Translations under genes and position numbers: made by a program
NCBI RefSeq assembly: GCF_002864045.1
Contig: NZ_PJPV01000020.1
Coordinates: 1 to 50,209, forward strand
Source of the DNA: Endozoicomonas acroporae
GTDB lineage: Bacteria; Pseudomonadota; Gammaproteobacteria; Pseudomonadales; Endozoicomonadaceae
Direction: 5' to 3'
Length of the DNA stretch: 50,209 bases
The notes under the pieces: model-generated
The model's input: only the letters and a program-made list of their open reading frames with translations
Told to the model about the DNA's origin: nothing
Database searches by the model: none
Part shown: positions 1 through 9,030 of the stretch, in pieces
Numbering within the stretch: position 1 is the first letter of the stretch
Layout of the letters: each line of letters opens with the position of its first letter

Positions 1-117
1 CTATGGATATTGTCGTGTAATCGTCGGGAATAGCTGCCAGCGCGTTGACATCCATGTGAGATGGATCCTGAACAATCCATGTACAGAATGACAACGGAGT
101 TATTCTGAGTTAATGCC
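1..117 (-). other. Possible end fragment of an unknown reading frame
   Basis: A minus-strand frame is open from about position 117 down to the window edge and reads, in part, W-I-V-Q-D-P-S-H-M-D-V-N-A-L-A-A-I-P-D-D-Y. It looks more protein-like than random, but I see no start or ribosome site and do not recognise the family. It could be part of a gene running off the window or a remnant. The rest of 118-334 shows nothing I can name; it is the region downstream of the TRAF-like gene. Confidence 0.2.
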
Positions 118-334
118 TGAATTCAGGATGATCAATAATTTTTAAAACAGCCTCTTAATGTCTACCGTAAGAGTCTCTGTTTATACGTTGTATGGTTGGC
201 ATATGCAGAGAAGTGGATCTGTTGCTGTATCCTATTCCCCCTGTATTTATCCGATAAGGTTCGCTCAGAAAATCTCCATACACTGTGCAATGGAGATATA
301 GTTTTCAAAGACGCTCTGGCATTTGACCATTCGA

Positions 335-2113
335 CTATTCAATTCCAAACGGAATATACTCGGCCCTTATGACAATCTCATCATTAAATTTATAAATAGG
401 TTTGCCAAGATCCTTTTGATTCGATTTAAGCATCATTAAAGTAAAGAAATCTACAGTTACCGTTCGTGCTTTATGTTCGTCATAACAAGATTGAACTTGT
501 ACCACTCTATTTTTCGAGTTCACTGGTATAACAGTTGATATGTCCTTTTTTTGATGGTCTTCGATGGTATGTCTTCTATCCAGTAGTGAAACTTTTATTC
601 CTCCGGATACCGGCCAGGTCAGTTTTTCGTCATGCTTGCCTGGCATAACCTGTGCACAAATTACCGCCCTGGTTTTATTTGCTCGGTCGGTACCTTCTAT
701 ATTCAGGATGAGTTTGAAGCAGTATCCTTCATCTGAGGTATAGAAAATAGGGCTCTCTAATAGATGATCACTGTATCGGTTACTGTCAACTTTTTGTGAG
801 TAATTTCGGATGGGCCAGCTGATCAGGCCGCTACCTTCGATCACGTCGTATGGTGAATTTAAAAAATTGGGTTTAATCTGAGCGGCTGACAGCACATCTA
901 TCGTTGTTTCGCTATTGGAATCCAAATAGCAGGATTGATAATCCCACTTCGGGGGTTGTAAACTGGACAGTCTGCAAAATTCTTTAAAGCCTACGAGAGG
1001 ATGTGGGGTCTTACCCGGGGATCTTCGGCACTCACCCGGAGCTCTTGATAGATGAATCGTCCTTATAATGTCTTTCTTATGTTTGCTGTGATCTTTCATA
1101 ATAAATTTCATGGATTCGCTGCAGGGCCATTCGGCTTTGCCATCATTGTCTCCGTTGATCACACGAACGTACAAAGACAGGTATTCATGACTTTGTTTTA
1201 CTAATAACAACTGAAAGGTATGGTTGTTGATTTGGAATGGCTCACTCTTCTGTATTATCCCACCCGTTTTATTTAAGTTTTCAGCATGGTCAAATTGCCA
1301 TGAATAGATAATATTCCCTACTCCTGCAGATGCAGATGGTTGAGCGACAGTTACCGGTGGAACCACCTTTGAAACATTATCCATTTTGACCTTCGGGGTT
1401 TCGGCTTTCGTTTCGGTGTTGGGCGTGTAGCTGTTATATCCGGAACACACGGACAATTGTTGATCATTAACAATTGTGCTTATGACGGTTGACAATGAGC
1501 AATTCTCAGATTTAGCTGCTTCCAATGCCTCATCAAGTAATTTAATTTTCTGCTTTTGTGACTGGACTTGCTCTGTCAGCCTCTTATTTTCCTGAATCGT
1601 ATTCTCCAGTTCTTCCTTTAAGGCGTCTGAATCAGCGTTACTTTCAGGCTGTATTTTTATGTTGTGTTCATATCGCTCTTTTAAGTATTTTATTTCTTCT
1701 ATCATATACTGTGGTGATCCACTACAGTTATAGACATGAACTTGCTGATAATTTTGAAACTCCCCTTTCCAGCTGCATTTTGGTTCCAGGCACTCGACAA
1801 TAAGACCATTGATCTCTCTCGCATAAGCTGCATCGACAAAAATATCTTTTATATTTATGCAGCTGTTACATTCAGCCAGGGGGCAGGTTATCTCTCTGTC
1901 TTTAATATTTCTTTCTATGCATGGCTTACAAATGATGTGTCCGCATGGCAGCTGATAAGGATCGGAAAGAATATGTGGCCTTGGCTCTGAATATAAACAG
2001 GCAAACTTTTTTTGCTTGGAAGGATCCGGAATCAGAGCCGGTGGATACGGATAGACACGCTCAAATTCAGGCATTGGTGTATCACGATTCAGTGTTCCTG
2101 ATAATGTGTTCAT
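335..2113 (-). CDS. RING/TRAF-type zinc finger protein with coiled coil and two TRAF-like (MATH) domains
   Basis: A 592-residue protein with the order of a eukaryotic TRAF. It has a RING-like cluster around residues 39-82 (C57-G-H59-I-I-C62-K-P-C65, then C77-P and C82). The first Cys pair of the RING appears to be only one Cys (C39), so zinc binding or E3 activity may be impaired. A TRAF-type zinc finger follows at C108-x4-C113-x12-H126-x3-C130, then a coiled coil at about 137-205. Two beta-rich segments (about 267-410 and 430-588) look like duplicated TRAF/MATH domains; both contain a W-P before a charged strand. Known TRAFs are signalling adaptors or ubiquitin ligases in animals, so a role inside the host cell is a natural inference. 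No signal peptide is visible. A weak AGG lies about 10 nt before the ATG. The domain order is read directly; activity and delivery are inferred. Confidence 0.75.
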   Translation of the reverse strand: MNTLSGTLNRDTPMPEFERVYPYPPALIPDPSKQKKFACLYSEPRPHILSDPYQLPCGHIICKPCIERNIKDREITCPLAECNSCINIKDIFVDAAYAREINGLIVECLEPKCSWKGEFQNYQQVHVYNCSGSPQYMIEEIKYLKERYEHNIKIQPESNADSDALKEELENTIQENKRLTEQVQSQKQKIKLLDEALEAAKSENCSLSTVISTIVNDQQLSVCSGYNSYTPNTETKAETPKVKMDNVSKVVPPVTVAQPSASAGVGNIIYSWQFDHAENLNKTGGIIQKSEPFQINNHTFQLLLVKQSHEYLSLYVRVINGDNDGKAEWPCSESMKFIMKDHSKHKKDIIRTIHLSRAPGECRRSPGKTPHPLVGFKEFCRLSSLQPPKWDYQSCYLDSNSETTIDVLSAAQIKPNFLNSPYDVIEGSGLISWPIRNYSQKVDSNRYSDHLLESPIFYTSDEGYCFKLILNIEGTDRANKTRAVICAQVMPGKHDEKLTWPVSGGIKVSLLDRRHTIEDHQKKDISTVIPVNSKNRVVQVQSCYDEHKARTVTVDFFTLMMLKSNQKDLGKPIYKFNDEIVIRAEYIPFGIE

Positions 2114-2306
2114 ATTAAAATACCTGAGTTCAATGTCAACGTGTCTGTTTGACCTGTTTTCTGCAACCAGGTTCCCTGTATTTGTATTGGATTTGCCGAT
2201 TTTCTCTTTTGCCCCCTACGTTATTGCCGGTGCCTTGACCGGGAGGGAGACAAGCATACAAAGCGGTGCACTCCTCGGAGTTGGGAATGGCAGCGATACC
2301 AGTTTA

Positions 2307-2762
2307 TTATTTTTTTGCTGGACTGTTATGCTTTTCGGAATCGAAAACCGGACCTTTATCATCTAACTCAGCACCATTTTCATCCGGGTAAGCTTTTTCT
2401 GCGTCAGTGGCGGAAGTCGTTGGCTCCCCTGAAATATCTGTAAAACAGGTCAATTCAGTTGTATTTATGTCTAAAGGATTCAGCTCCCTACCCTGTGCGG
2501 TGGACAAGGTAGGGAGCTGTTGCTGAACACTGTCGTCGGTATAGAGCAAGTTTGATAAAGCGGGTCTTTTGCTGACGAGTCTGACAAAATTGCTTGTTGG
2601 ATGATCCTGCAACATTGCACGAACATCATTCCCATTTATTTTTATTCCAATCGATATCGTCATCACAGCTCTTGCAAAGGCTATTGCCATTGAACCCTGG
2701 TCATCACGCTCCTTGTTCCATGTGTACGAAAATGCAGCAAGTCCGTGTATTTTGACATCCAT
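2307..2762 (-). CDS. Hypothetical protein, 151 aa
   Basis: Unrecognised protein of 151 residues. The N-terminal half is mixed hydrophobic (about residues 24-42 include A-F-A-R-A-V-M-T-I-S-I-G-I). The C-terminal half is acidic and low in structure (A-E-K-A-Y-P-D-E-N-G-A-E-L-D-D-K-G). A GGGA lies about 9 nt before the ATG. It sits 193 bp upstream of the RING/TRAF gene on the same strand, so the two may be co-transcribed and functionally linked, but there is no direct evidence of function. Confidence 0.45.
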   Translation of the reverse strand: MDVKIHGLAAFSYTWNKERDDQGSMAIAFARAVMTISIGIKINGNDVRAMLQDHPTSNFVRLVSKRPALSNLLYTDDSVQQQLPTLSTAQGRELNPLDINTTELTCFTDISGEPTTSATDAEKAYPDENGAELDDKGPVFDSEKHNSPAKK

Positions 2763-2830
2763 TAATAAGTCCCATCTTGTTTATTGCATTTTGAACATTA
2801 GCAGCTTGAGACATTAACTTTAGCATCATT

Positions 2831-3145
2831 TTGATTACATTCTCGAGAATGTATAACGATAGCTCGTACGTTCAACACAATCGTAATTTACCCGATAAAG
2901 TCACTGGTCTGGTTGGCTTTTTAAAAGAGTTTGTTGAGGACTATCCCGATTACACCTATGAGGTAAAGCATATTTATGTTGATGGTAATTACGTGATTTT
3001 TCACTCACATGCTACTTTGAACTTTGAAGAAAGAAGACAGGGGTAATGATAAAAAAGGAATGAATATTGTTGATACTTGGCGGCTTGAAAATGGCAGGAT
3101 CGTTGAGCGCTTGGACTCAATTCAAGCACTGGATAACGAAGGTTC
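2831..3145 (+). pseudogene. SnoaL-like (NTF2-fold) protein, broken
   Basis: Two frames together read as a SnoaL-like polyketide-cyclase/NTF2-family protein. The first has Y-V-Q-H-N-R-N-L-P-D ... V-D-G-N-Y-V-I-F-H-S-H-A-T. After a frameshift near 3040 the second has G-M-N-I-V-D-T-W-R-L-E-N-G-R-I-V-E-R. The usual first ~20 residues are missing. The 3' end runs directly into an IS982 transposase remnant in the same frame. I read it as a decayed gene, damaged by a frameshift and at both ends. Confidence 0.65.
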
Positions 3146-3386
3146 GGAAAATATGAAGCCAAAAGAGCTGAGAGCCTTTGATAAAGCGATGTTGCGAAAA
3201 CGGGCTGTGATTGAGAGTGTTAACGACCTGTTGAAGAATATTTCACAGATAGAGCATACTCGGCACCGCTCACCCTTCAATTTTGCGGTGAATCTGATAG
3301 CTGGACTAATCGCTTATACCCAGCAGCCCAGAAAGCCTCATATTGATGTAACAGCACTGACAGAAGGTTTGCCTATGGCTTTCTGA
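3146..3386 (+). pseudogene. IS982-family transposase, C-terminal fragment
   Basis: The stretch contains K-A-M-L-R-K-R-A-V-I-E-S-V-N-D and I-S-Q-I-E-H-T-R-H-R-S-P, then N-L-I-A-G-L-I-A-Y, typical of the last ~80 residues of IS982-family DDE transposases. The catalytic N-terminal part is absent. It is fused in frame behind the broken SnoaL-like gene, so an insertion followed by deletion is likely. No intact terminal repeats are visible. Confidence 0.7.
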
Positions 3387-3451
3387 GCATCGAACGCACG
3401 TTATTTATCTTGGTAGCCATTCGATCCTGACCGAGCCTCCCAAGGATCAGA

Positions 3452-3646
3452 ATGTTTCTGTCTTGTTATTCCATAGAGACTTTTACCTTTAACGGCGGCC
3501 AGAAGTATGTGGATTTTGATCGACGTAAAGTGGAAATGGAGATAAGCGCTCCTTTGGTGACAACCTTTGTCGAAGGAAGCTGGGGGTCATATATGATCCG
3601 CCCCGCGATGCAAGGAAAAGTTTTCACAATGGCTTTTAAAGAGTAA
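3452..3646 (+). CDS. Doubtful short ORF, 64 aa
   Basis: A 64-codon frame between two IS remnants, with no recognised motif and no clear ribosome binding site. It could be a fragment of a larger lost gene (Y-V-D-F-D-R-R-K-V-E and V-E-G-S-W-G-S-Y look protein-like). Its end overlaps the IS110 fragment on the other strand. Confidence 0.2.
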   Translation: MFLSCYSIETFTFNGGQKYVDFDRRKVEMEISAPLVTTFVEGSWGSYMIRPAMQGKVFTMAFKE

Positions 3647-3810
3647 TGCTTCCATATATCCGGCCTTTGGGGTAGGCAATGCGAGCGTTTTTATTGGCAA
3701 CAGACACTGCTGATATATTCTTGCCCCTGCGCTGATCAAGCTCTTTAATCCAGTTATTACGGCGATCGTCGTGTTTGTCGGCTACCCTGAGAATATTCAC
3801 TGGCCGGTTA
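3636..3810 (-). pseudogene. IS110-family transposase, C-terminal fragment
   Basis: On the minus strand a frame reads L-R-V-A-D-K-H-D-D-R-R-N-N-W-I-K-E-L, then R-R-G-K-N and A-V-S-V-A-N-K-N-A-R-I. It ends at a stop at 3636-3638. The 'RRGKN...ANKNAR' block is characteristic of the C-terminus of IS110-family transposases. Only this end remains. The region 3811-4066 to its right shows no gene. Confidence 0.65.
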
Positions 3811-4066
3811 TTAAAGTGAATCCTGTAAATGCCAACAGCCAGAGAAACTGCATTCTTATAGTAAAAAAAGGCGCATCTAATTCAAACTATTCTTACCACT
3901 GCCAAAAAACTGGCCACTATATTTTCTCCCTATCAACCTGCAAACAGCGACACCAGTTATACGGCAGAAATAGTTTAATTTTTCTAACCTGTTTACTTAT
4001 GGTTATGGTCGTTTGCTATATAAGACAGTCGATTGATATCAACATAAACAACTTTGTTATAAGGCA

Positions 4067-6964
4067 TTGATTTTGATACAAGAACCAAGCGCACCCACGA
4101 CAGGCACTGCCGCCGATCCGCAACCTGTAACAACCCCGGCCACAGAACTGGAGGGCCGGTGGGGAAGGTTGGGTGTCGGGGTTAGTGCGTTTGTCCGGTC
4201 GCTGAACCCCAACTTTGATCCGACAAATTCCCGGCCGCCAGTGCCCGGTGCAGCAGGCAGTGATCCTCAGGGCATTGATAGCCTGGGTAATTTCCTGCAG
4301 ATCACCGCACTGGCAGGACGTGTGGTATCAGCCTGTGGCGGCATGTCCCCGGGAATCAGTAGTCTGCTGGGCAATCTTCCCAGCCTCTTCACTGCGGGCC
4401 AATGTGCCTGGGATCAGTTTAATGCATTCACTGCCCGTGCCGAGCCTGGCACGCACAGGGAAAATAGGCAGGACGGGGCCCCGGAAAACGCCAAAGATAA
4501 AGATAAAGATAAAGAAAAAACCAGCAAAGCCCCACAAAATACACGACAAAAAATAACTAAATCCGTTGCCAACACGCAACGGTTTGGCCAGTTGCCAAAG
4601 ACGTCCCTGGCACTGGGGGCCCTGGCCGGATTTTCCGCTGTCGGCGCATCATCAGTATCCAACCCTGGCACCGACGACTGGGTTGATGTGGCGGATGCAG
4701 GAAACCTTGGCAATATCTGCGATGATACGGAATCATGCCGCAGAAAGTATCGGCTGACCAGGGATATTGATGGTAGGCAGTTAAACCGATCCATTGGTAA
4801 TGAAAGCGTTCCGTTTACCGGCGAGCTGAACGGTCAGGGTCATACCATTGGCAATCTCTCCCGCTGCCTGGTAGAAAACCTTAAGGGCGGCCATATCGAT
4901 AACCTGACCCTTAGTGATGCCAATATAACGTCATCAGCGTCTACCGGGGTAGCGGCTTGTAAAATATCAGGCGACGCCATAGTCAGTAATATTCAGGTTG
5001 CGCGTGCTGAGATCCACACAACAAAAGGTGCACCCGCAGCTATTGCCGTGGGCGAAGTCAACGGAGGAAAACTGACCAACACGGCTGCGGTGAATTGCAA
5101 TGTGATAACCTCCGGTCGCAATGCATTTACCAAGCCCGATACCGAATTTGCCAAGGCCGGTGCCGGTATTGGTGTGGGAGTTCTGCGTAATGGAACTGTT
5201 GCTAACACGGTTGCGGTAAACTGTCGTGTTGAAACAAAGGAAATACATAATACTGCTGGTGTTGGTGCGGGTTTTTCGTTTGGAGGAACCGTTTTCAACA
5301 CAACTGCGGTGAACTGTCATGTTAAAACAGAGGGAAGAAAAGCAGATGCAGGCATTGGGGCGGGATATCAGCATGAAGGAACTGTTATCGACACGACTGC
5401 GGTGAACTGCACGCTGACAACCTCCAGACTCAAAGCAAATGCCGGTATTGGGGCGGGAGTATCGAAAGACGGTACTGTTAGCCACACGAGAGCGGTGGAC
5501 TGCGAGGTAACAACCCGCAAAAAAGAGGCAAGCGCCGGTATTGGGGTGGGATTGAATAAAGAAACAGGAAATATTACCGACACGACGGCAGTAGGCTGCA
5601 CGGTGAAAACCAGCGGTTCCGAAGCATTTGCCGGTATTGGGGTGGGAAATCATCATAGTACAGGACAAAGAACAGGAACTGTTAGTGACACGATCGCAGT
5701 AAACTGTAAGGTTCGCACAGAAAGACCTGATGCAGATGCCGGTATTGGCGCAGGACGCAGCAGCCTTGGAAAGGACAATGTCTACAGGACTAGGGCGATT
5801 GACACCAACGTTACAAGTAAAACTAATAAACAACCCTCTGATATTATCAAGGTAGGAGGGGATAAACCAGTTATTATTTGCAATGTCCGTATCAATGGTG
5901 CAAAGCTACAAGACAATACAGATCAATGTCGTTCTTGGCGGAATCGTGATCACTGTAAAAAAATTGACCGCCGCCTGGTAACATCAAAGTGCCAGCTTGA
6001 TTATGATGGTATTGATACATTATACGGTGCCAATGCCCTTCTACCGCCCGCAATCCTGGAGACGGGACCCAAAGGTAGCACTAAGGCTATGAGCTATTCC
6101 AGCCCAGCTTCTGTCACAACAACGCTCCCAACAACCGGGGCCACATCAGGCATGAACTCTTCCAGCCAAGGTTCTGCCACAATGTCAACGGCCCCAAACG
6201 ATTACACTAAAGTACCATCAATGGCCTTTTCCACCTCGGATCCTTCCAGATTTGCCAGACAAACACCGTTAGCGGGATCTCTAAATACTACCGTCATAGC
6301 CTATATCGCCTTGGGCGTCTCTCTGGGCGTGGTACTTTTTGTGCTGGCCGGGACCGGGTTATGCGCCTACCGCCATTATCGTCAAAGATTATCGGCTCAG
6401 GCTGGCCGGAACCGTGAGGAACCCATGCCGATGCACCCCGAAGGCCGACCCCGGAGTGGCATACCGCTGTCTACTCTTCCTCAGAGCCATTACCAGCTGT
6501 CAGACAGACCGCTGCCCACTCCCCCTCAGAGACATTACCAACCATTGTTAGACATACAGGGGAATACGGCAACAGGGGGCAGCAATTCTACGGAGAACAC
6601 TGAACAAGAACCTGACCCTGGCCAACAACGCCCTGACAGCCCTTTGTACCAGGAACTGATCGGGTTTGCATCCGCCTATCGCTGTAGTTCTGGCGAATCG
6701 GTGGAAATCGAGCAGGCCGGTATGATAACTGCAGACAGCAACCCTATGGTGAGCACTGAAGAAGAACCTGACCAACAACGCCCTGCCTCCCCTGTGTACC
6801 ATGTATTGACCAAGCATGAATCCACCTGTAGCGATCTTGAACCGGTGGAAATTGAGCTGGCGGGTATGGTAACTGGAGACTGCAACCCCATGGTGAGCAC
6901 TGAAGAAAAACCTGCCCCCCCTGTGCACCTTGTATTGCCCGAGCATGAACCCGCCCGTAGCTAG
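4067..6964 (+). CDS. Large GLUG-like beta-repeat protein with C-terminal membrane anchor and tyrosine-motif tail
   Basis: About 965 residues. An N-terminal segment includes a charged D-K/E-K patch coded by an AAAGAT tandem repeat near 4494-4520 and a hydrophobic stretch near residues 180-197. A GLUG-like entry follows near residue 250 (F-T-G-E-L-N-G-Q-G-H-T-I-G-N-L). Then come about eight ~35-residue repeats (about 325-578) with the theme A-G-I-G-x-G-x-x-x-x-G-T-V-x-x-T-x-A-V-N-C, probably a beta-solenoid. A Thr/Ser-rich linker leads to one transmembrane helix at about 741-765, then a ~200-residue Pro/Glu-rich tail. The tail carries duplicated blocks with S-P-L-Y-Q-E-L and S-P-V-Y-H-V-L, each followed by V-E-I-E-x-A-G-M and N-P-M-V-S-T-E-E. 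The start is TTG; the TTG at 4073 is better placed behind AAGG (4061-4064). The stop codon TAG (6962-6964) is the first three bases of an inverted-repeat element, so the original C-terminus may have been longer. A surface or host-contact role is inferred. Confidence 0.7.
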   Translation: MILIQEPSAPTTGTAADPQPVTTPATELEGRWGRLGVGVSAFVRSLNPNFDPTNSRPPVPGAAGSDPQGIDSLGNFLQITALAGRVVSACGGMSPGISSLLGNLPSLFTAGQCAWDQFNAFTARAEPGTHRENRQDGAPENAKDKDKDKEKTSKAPQNTRQKITKSVANTQRFGQLPKTSLALGALAGFSAVGASSVSNPGTDDWVDVADAGNLGNICDDTESCRRKYRLTRDIDGRQLNRSIGNESVPFTGELNGQGHTIGNLSRCLVENLKGGHIDNLTLSDANITSSASTGVAACKISGDAIVSNIQVARAEIHTTKGAPAAIAVGEVNGGKLTNTAAVNCNVITSGRNAFTKPDTEFAKAGAGIGVGVLRNGTVANTVAVNCRVETKEIHNTAGVGAGFSFGGTVFNTTAVNCHVKTEGRKADAGIGAGYQHEGTVIDTTAVNCTLTTSRLKANAGIGAGVSKDGTVSHTRAVDCEVTTRKKEASAGIGVGLNKETGNITDTTAVGCTVKTSGSEAFAGIGVGNHHSTGQRTGTVSDTIAVNCKVRTERPDADAGIGAGRSSLGKDNVYRTRAIDTNVTSKTNKQPSDIIKVGGDKPVIICNVRINGAKLQDNTDQCRSWRNRDHCKKIDRRLVTSKCQLDYDGIDTLYGANALLPPAILETGPKGSTKAMSYSSPASVTTTLPTTGATSGMNSSSQGSATMSTAPNDYTKVPSMAFSTSDPSRFARQTPLAGSLNTTVIAYIALGVSLGVVLFVLAGTGLCAYRHYRQRLSAQAGRNREEPMPMHPEGRPRSGIPLSTLPQSHYQLSDRPLPTPPQRHYQPLLDIQGNTATGGSNSTENTEQEPDPGQQRPDSPLYQELIGFASAYRCSSGESVEIEQAGMITADSNPMVSTEEEPDQQRPASPVYHVLTKHESTCSDLEPVEIELAGMVTGDCNPMVSTEEKPAPPVHLVLPEHEPARS

Positions 6965-7156
6965 TTCTCATCCAAAAACTCTGGCCCTTGGGCCACATAG
7001 CCTACAGGGATTTGACGTGCTCTGAATTTACAGGAAAATCACATCAACTCCGCTGTAGCCCCCGAAAACTGGTCGAAAAAGGCGTCAAAACAAAACTTGA
7101 TTTTTGCCCTCCAAACCCTGCCGTGCCTGGGTTGTAGAGTTTTTGGACGAGAACTA
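6962..7156. mobile_element. 195-bp non-autonomous element with ISNCY-type ends
   Basis: The ends are TAGTTCTCATCCAAAAACTC and, inverted, GAGTTTTTGGACGAGAACTA, one mismatch over 20 bp. They are nearly the same as the ends of the adjacent ISNCY element, which starts 2 bp further on. No coding potential is seen. It looks like a MITE mobilised by that transposase, or an internally deleted copy. Its first three bases are the stop codon of the preceding gene. Confidence 0.7.
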
Positions 7157-7365
7157 GCTAGTTCTCGTCCAAAAACGCATCAGCCAGCTTAGGCTGGTTG
7201 TACAAGCGTAACACTTACAGACTGAAAGACAGGCCTTTAATATAAACACAGCCGTGTGACTTCCGGATCATGCTTACTGGACATCCAAATCTGAAAATTG
7301 ACACGACAGACGAACTCCCATCGCACAGGAAAAACTGTTTTCCATACAACGTTAAGCTGCTGCTT

Positions 7366-8892
7366 TCAGGATGGCGCCGGATGTCTTGCCAGAATCACAA
7401 GGTTGTAGCAGACAACCGATGACCAGCAGTGGGGATCAAACCGTTCGGAGCCTTTGCATTGGCAGCGGGATAAGCCAAAACACCTTTTCAACCATGAGAT
7501 GCCCGCTTCAATACTCGCCCGAAAGCGAAATAGCGTTTTATACACATACTGACTTTTGGCCATCTCTTCGACTTCCAGCCCGCGCTTTTTATGAAAGGCA
7601 ACATCACTGATGTCCATCTCTTTGCCATCTTCAAGATTGGCACGACTGGCGTAACCACCGTCACTGCTTGATTGCCTGGGCGCGCGACCATAAATGGCTT
7701 TTTGTCGCTCCATCATCGGAACAAACCGCTCAGAATCGGCGGGGTTACCTTCCTCGATTACCAGGTCGAGAATCAAACGACTTTTACCCTGAACCAGATT
7801 CAGTTTATGACCGTACTGCACCTGACGCCTGTCCTTTACGATGATATCCGTATGGGGTTCGTACAGGCTCACCACTTTCTCCTGAGCCGGAACCTTTTCT
7901 CCTTTGAAGACCCTGCGTTCTGTCTGGGAGATCACAGCATCCACAAGTGGTAGCAGCCGTTCCACGTCCTCCTGCCATTTTTTAGTATCACCTTCATGGA
8001 CACATTCACCCTGTTGGCGAGCATTTTCAACCTTGAATTTGGCTTCTATTAATACTTTTCTGGATTTATGAGTCAACTTCAGAAGCTTCTTATAACACTC
8101 CAGCCTTTCATCTTTTTTACCCGCGTAAATGCATTGCCTTGCTGCGGCTTTGATAGCCCGATTGTGGTGGGTATAAGTAGTTAACCAAATGAAATCGTAT
8201 TTTCTGACTAAGTGGGCAGTCACTCTGCGGCGTTACAACTACGGTCACATAGCTACGGCTATGCTCCCTACGTTGTGCCTTGCATAGTAACTGCCCACTT
8301 AGCCAGAAATATACGATTCCATTTGGCCAACTACTTATTCATAAAGTGTTGAGATTGTCAGCAGCTGCCCTCGTTTAAGCAAACGACATATTTCCTTAAC
8401 TGAGCTGGCAAGAAGGTCACTGTCGCATGGTGGCTTGATATCCGATTCGGTGACCGTGCTGTCAATAGCTATGGTTCGCCCCTTCTCGATGCCCTGTTCC
8501 TTAGCGGATTGTAGCTGGCTGACGTTGATTCGTTCCCAGGTGCTGGCAGTCAGGAGGCTAATCAATCCATGCAGACTGGATCGACTTGGTCGCTGGTTCG
8601 GTTCCAGGCGACAAAAATCACGGAAGACTAATGAGTCCATAAGAACAAATGACAGGTAGTCGTAATCGCAGTCCAGATAGGCTTTTAACAATGCGGCACG
8701 TAGAACAGATTCTGCTGACAGCCCATTTCTACCAGTGTTTTGTTTGTCACCAGAATTCAAGTCTTCATAAACCCGGTCATTGAACTGCGGATGAGCATCA
8801 AGCCACTGAGATATTCCGGAAAGCTGAGTAGAGATTTCATGAGGAACGTAATGAAGTTCCATACTACACTGCGGGTTGCGTTTTTTGCGCAT
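7366..8892 (-). pseudogene. ISNCY/ISDol1-type transposase split by a MITE
   Basis: The N-terminal 185 residues (8335-8892) contain Q-W-L-D-A-H-P, G-L-S-A-E-S-V-L-R and the catalytic-region motif A-I-D-S-T-V-T-E-S-D. The C-terminal part (up to about 8175) starts Y-T-H-H-N-R-A-I-K-A-A and has S-S-D-G-G-Y-A-S and E-A-G-I-S-W-L-K-R, consistent with the DDE residues of this group. A 160-bp element sits between them. Removing it with one TA copy joins ...S-T-L-Y-E to Y-T-H-H-N-R in frame, giving one transposase of about 450 residues. As it stands the protein cannot be made whole; the ORF from 8223 begins inside the MITE. Confidence 0.85.
8176..8335. mobile_element. 160-bp MITE, copy 1, inside the ISNCY transposase
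   Basis: It begins AGTAGTTAACCAAATGAAAT and ends with the imperfect complement ATTCCATTTGGCCAACTACT. It is flanked by TA on both sides (8174-8175 and 8336-8337), consistent with TA target duplication. The terminal repeat continues imperfectly to CTAAGTGGGCAGT. The centre is a further hairpin around CATAGCTACGGCTATG. A second copy of exactly the same length lies at 13382-13541 with about five base differences. The TA target resembles Tc1/mariner-like elements (IS630 group in bacteria); no matching transposase is in the window. Confidence 0.85.
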
Positions 8893-9030
8893 TTGAAGCC
8901 CTCTGTTTTTAGCATTCCCTGATGTTTACTGGCCTTGGGAAGGCTAGCTGTAAAAAAGCAGAGGTGCTTCAATTATTTTTCAAGATAAATTTTAAAGTTT
9001 TCAATTGGTTGTGTTTTTGGACGAGAACTA

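Larger units (their letters stand above)
7159..9030. mobile_element. ISNCY-family (ISDol1-like) insertion sequence, transposase disrupted
   Basis: Bounded by the inverted repeats TAGTTCTCGTCCAAAAAC (from 7159) and its complement ending at 9030, total 1872 bp. It carries one transposase gene on the minus strand, interrupted by a 160-bp MITE at 8176-8335. Subtracting the MITE leaves about 1.7 kb. The left neighbour is the 195-bp element with the same ends. The right neighbour is a phosphomannomutase fragment whose upstream part is missing at the IS edge. Confidence 0.8.

Noticed and set aside
3771..4070. 99-codon plus-strand ORF
   Set aside because: Overlaps the IS110 remnant on the other strand, has no ribosome site and no family resemblance.
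4967..5833. 288-codon minus-strand ORF
   Set aside because: Shadow of the beta-repeat gene; repeated coding sequence keeps the opposite frame open.
7371..7953. Plus-strand ORFs inside the ISNCY element
   Set aside because: Antisense to the transposase; no own signals.
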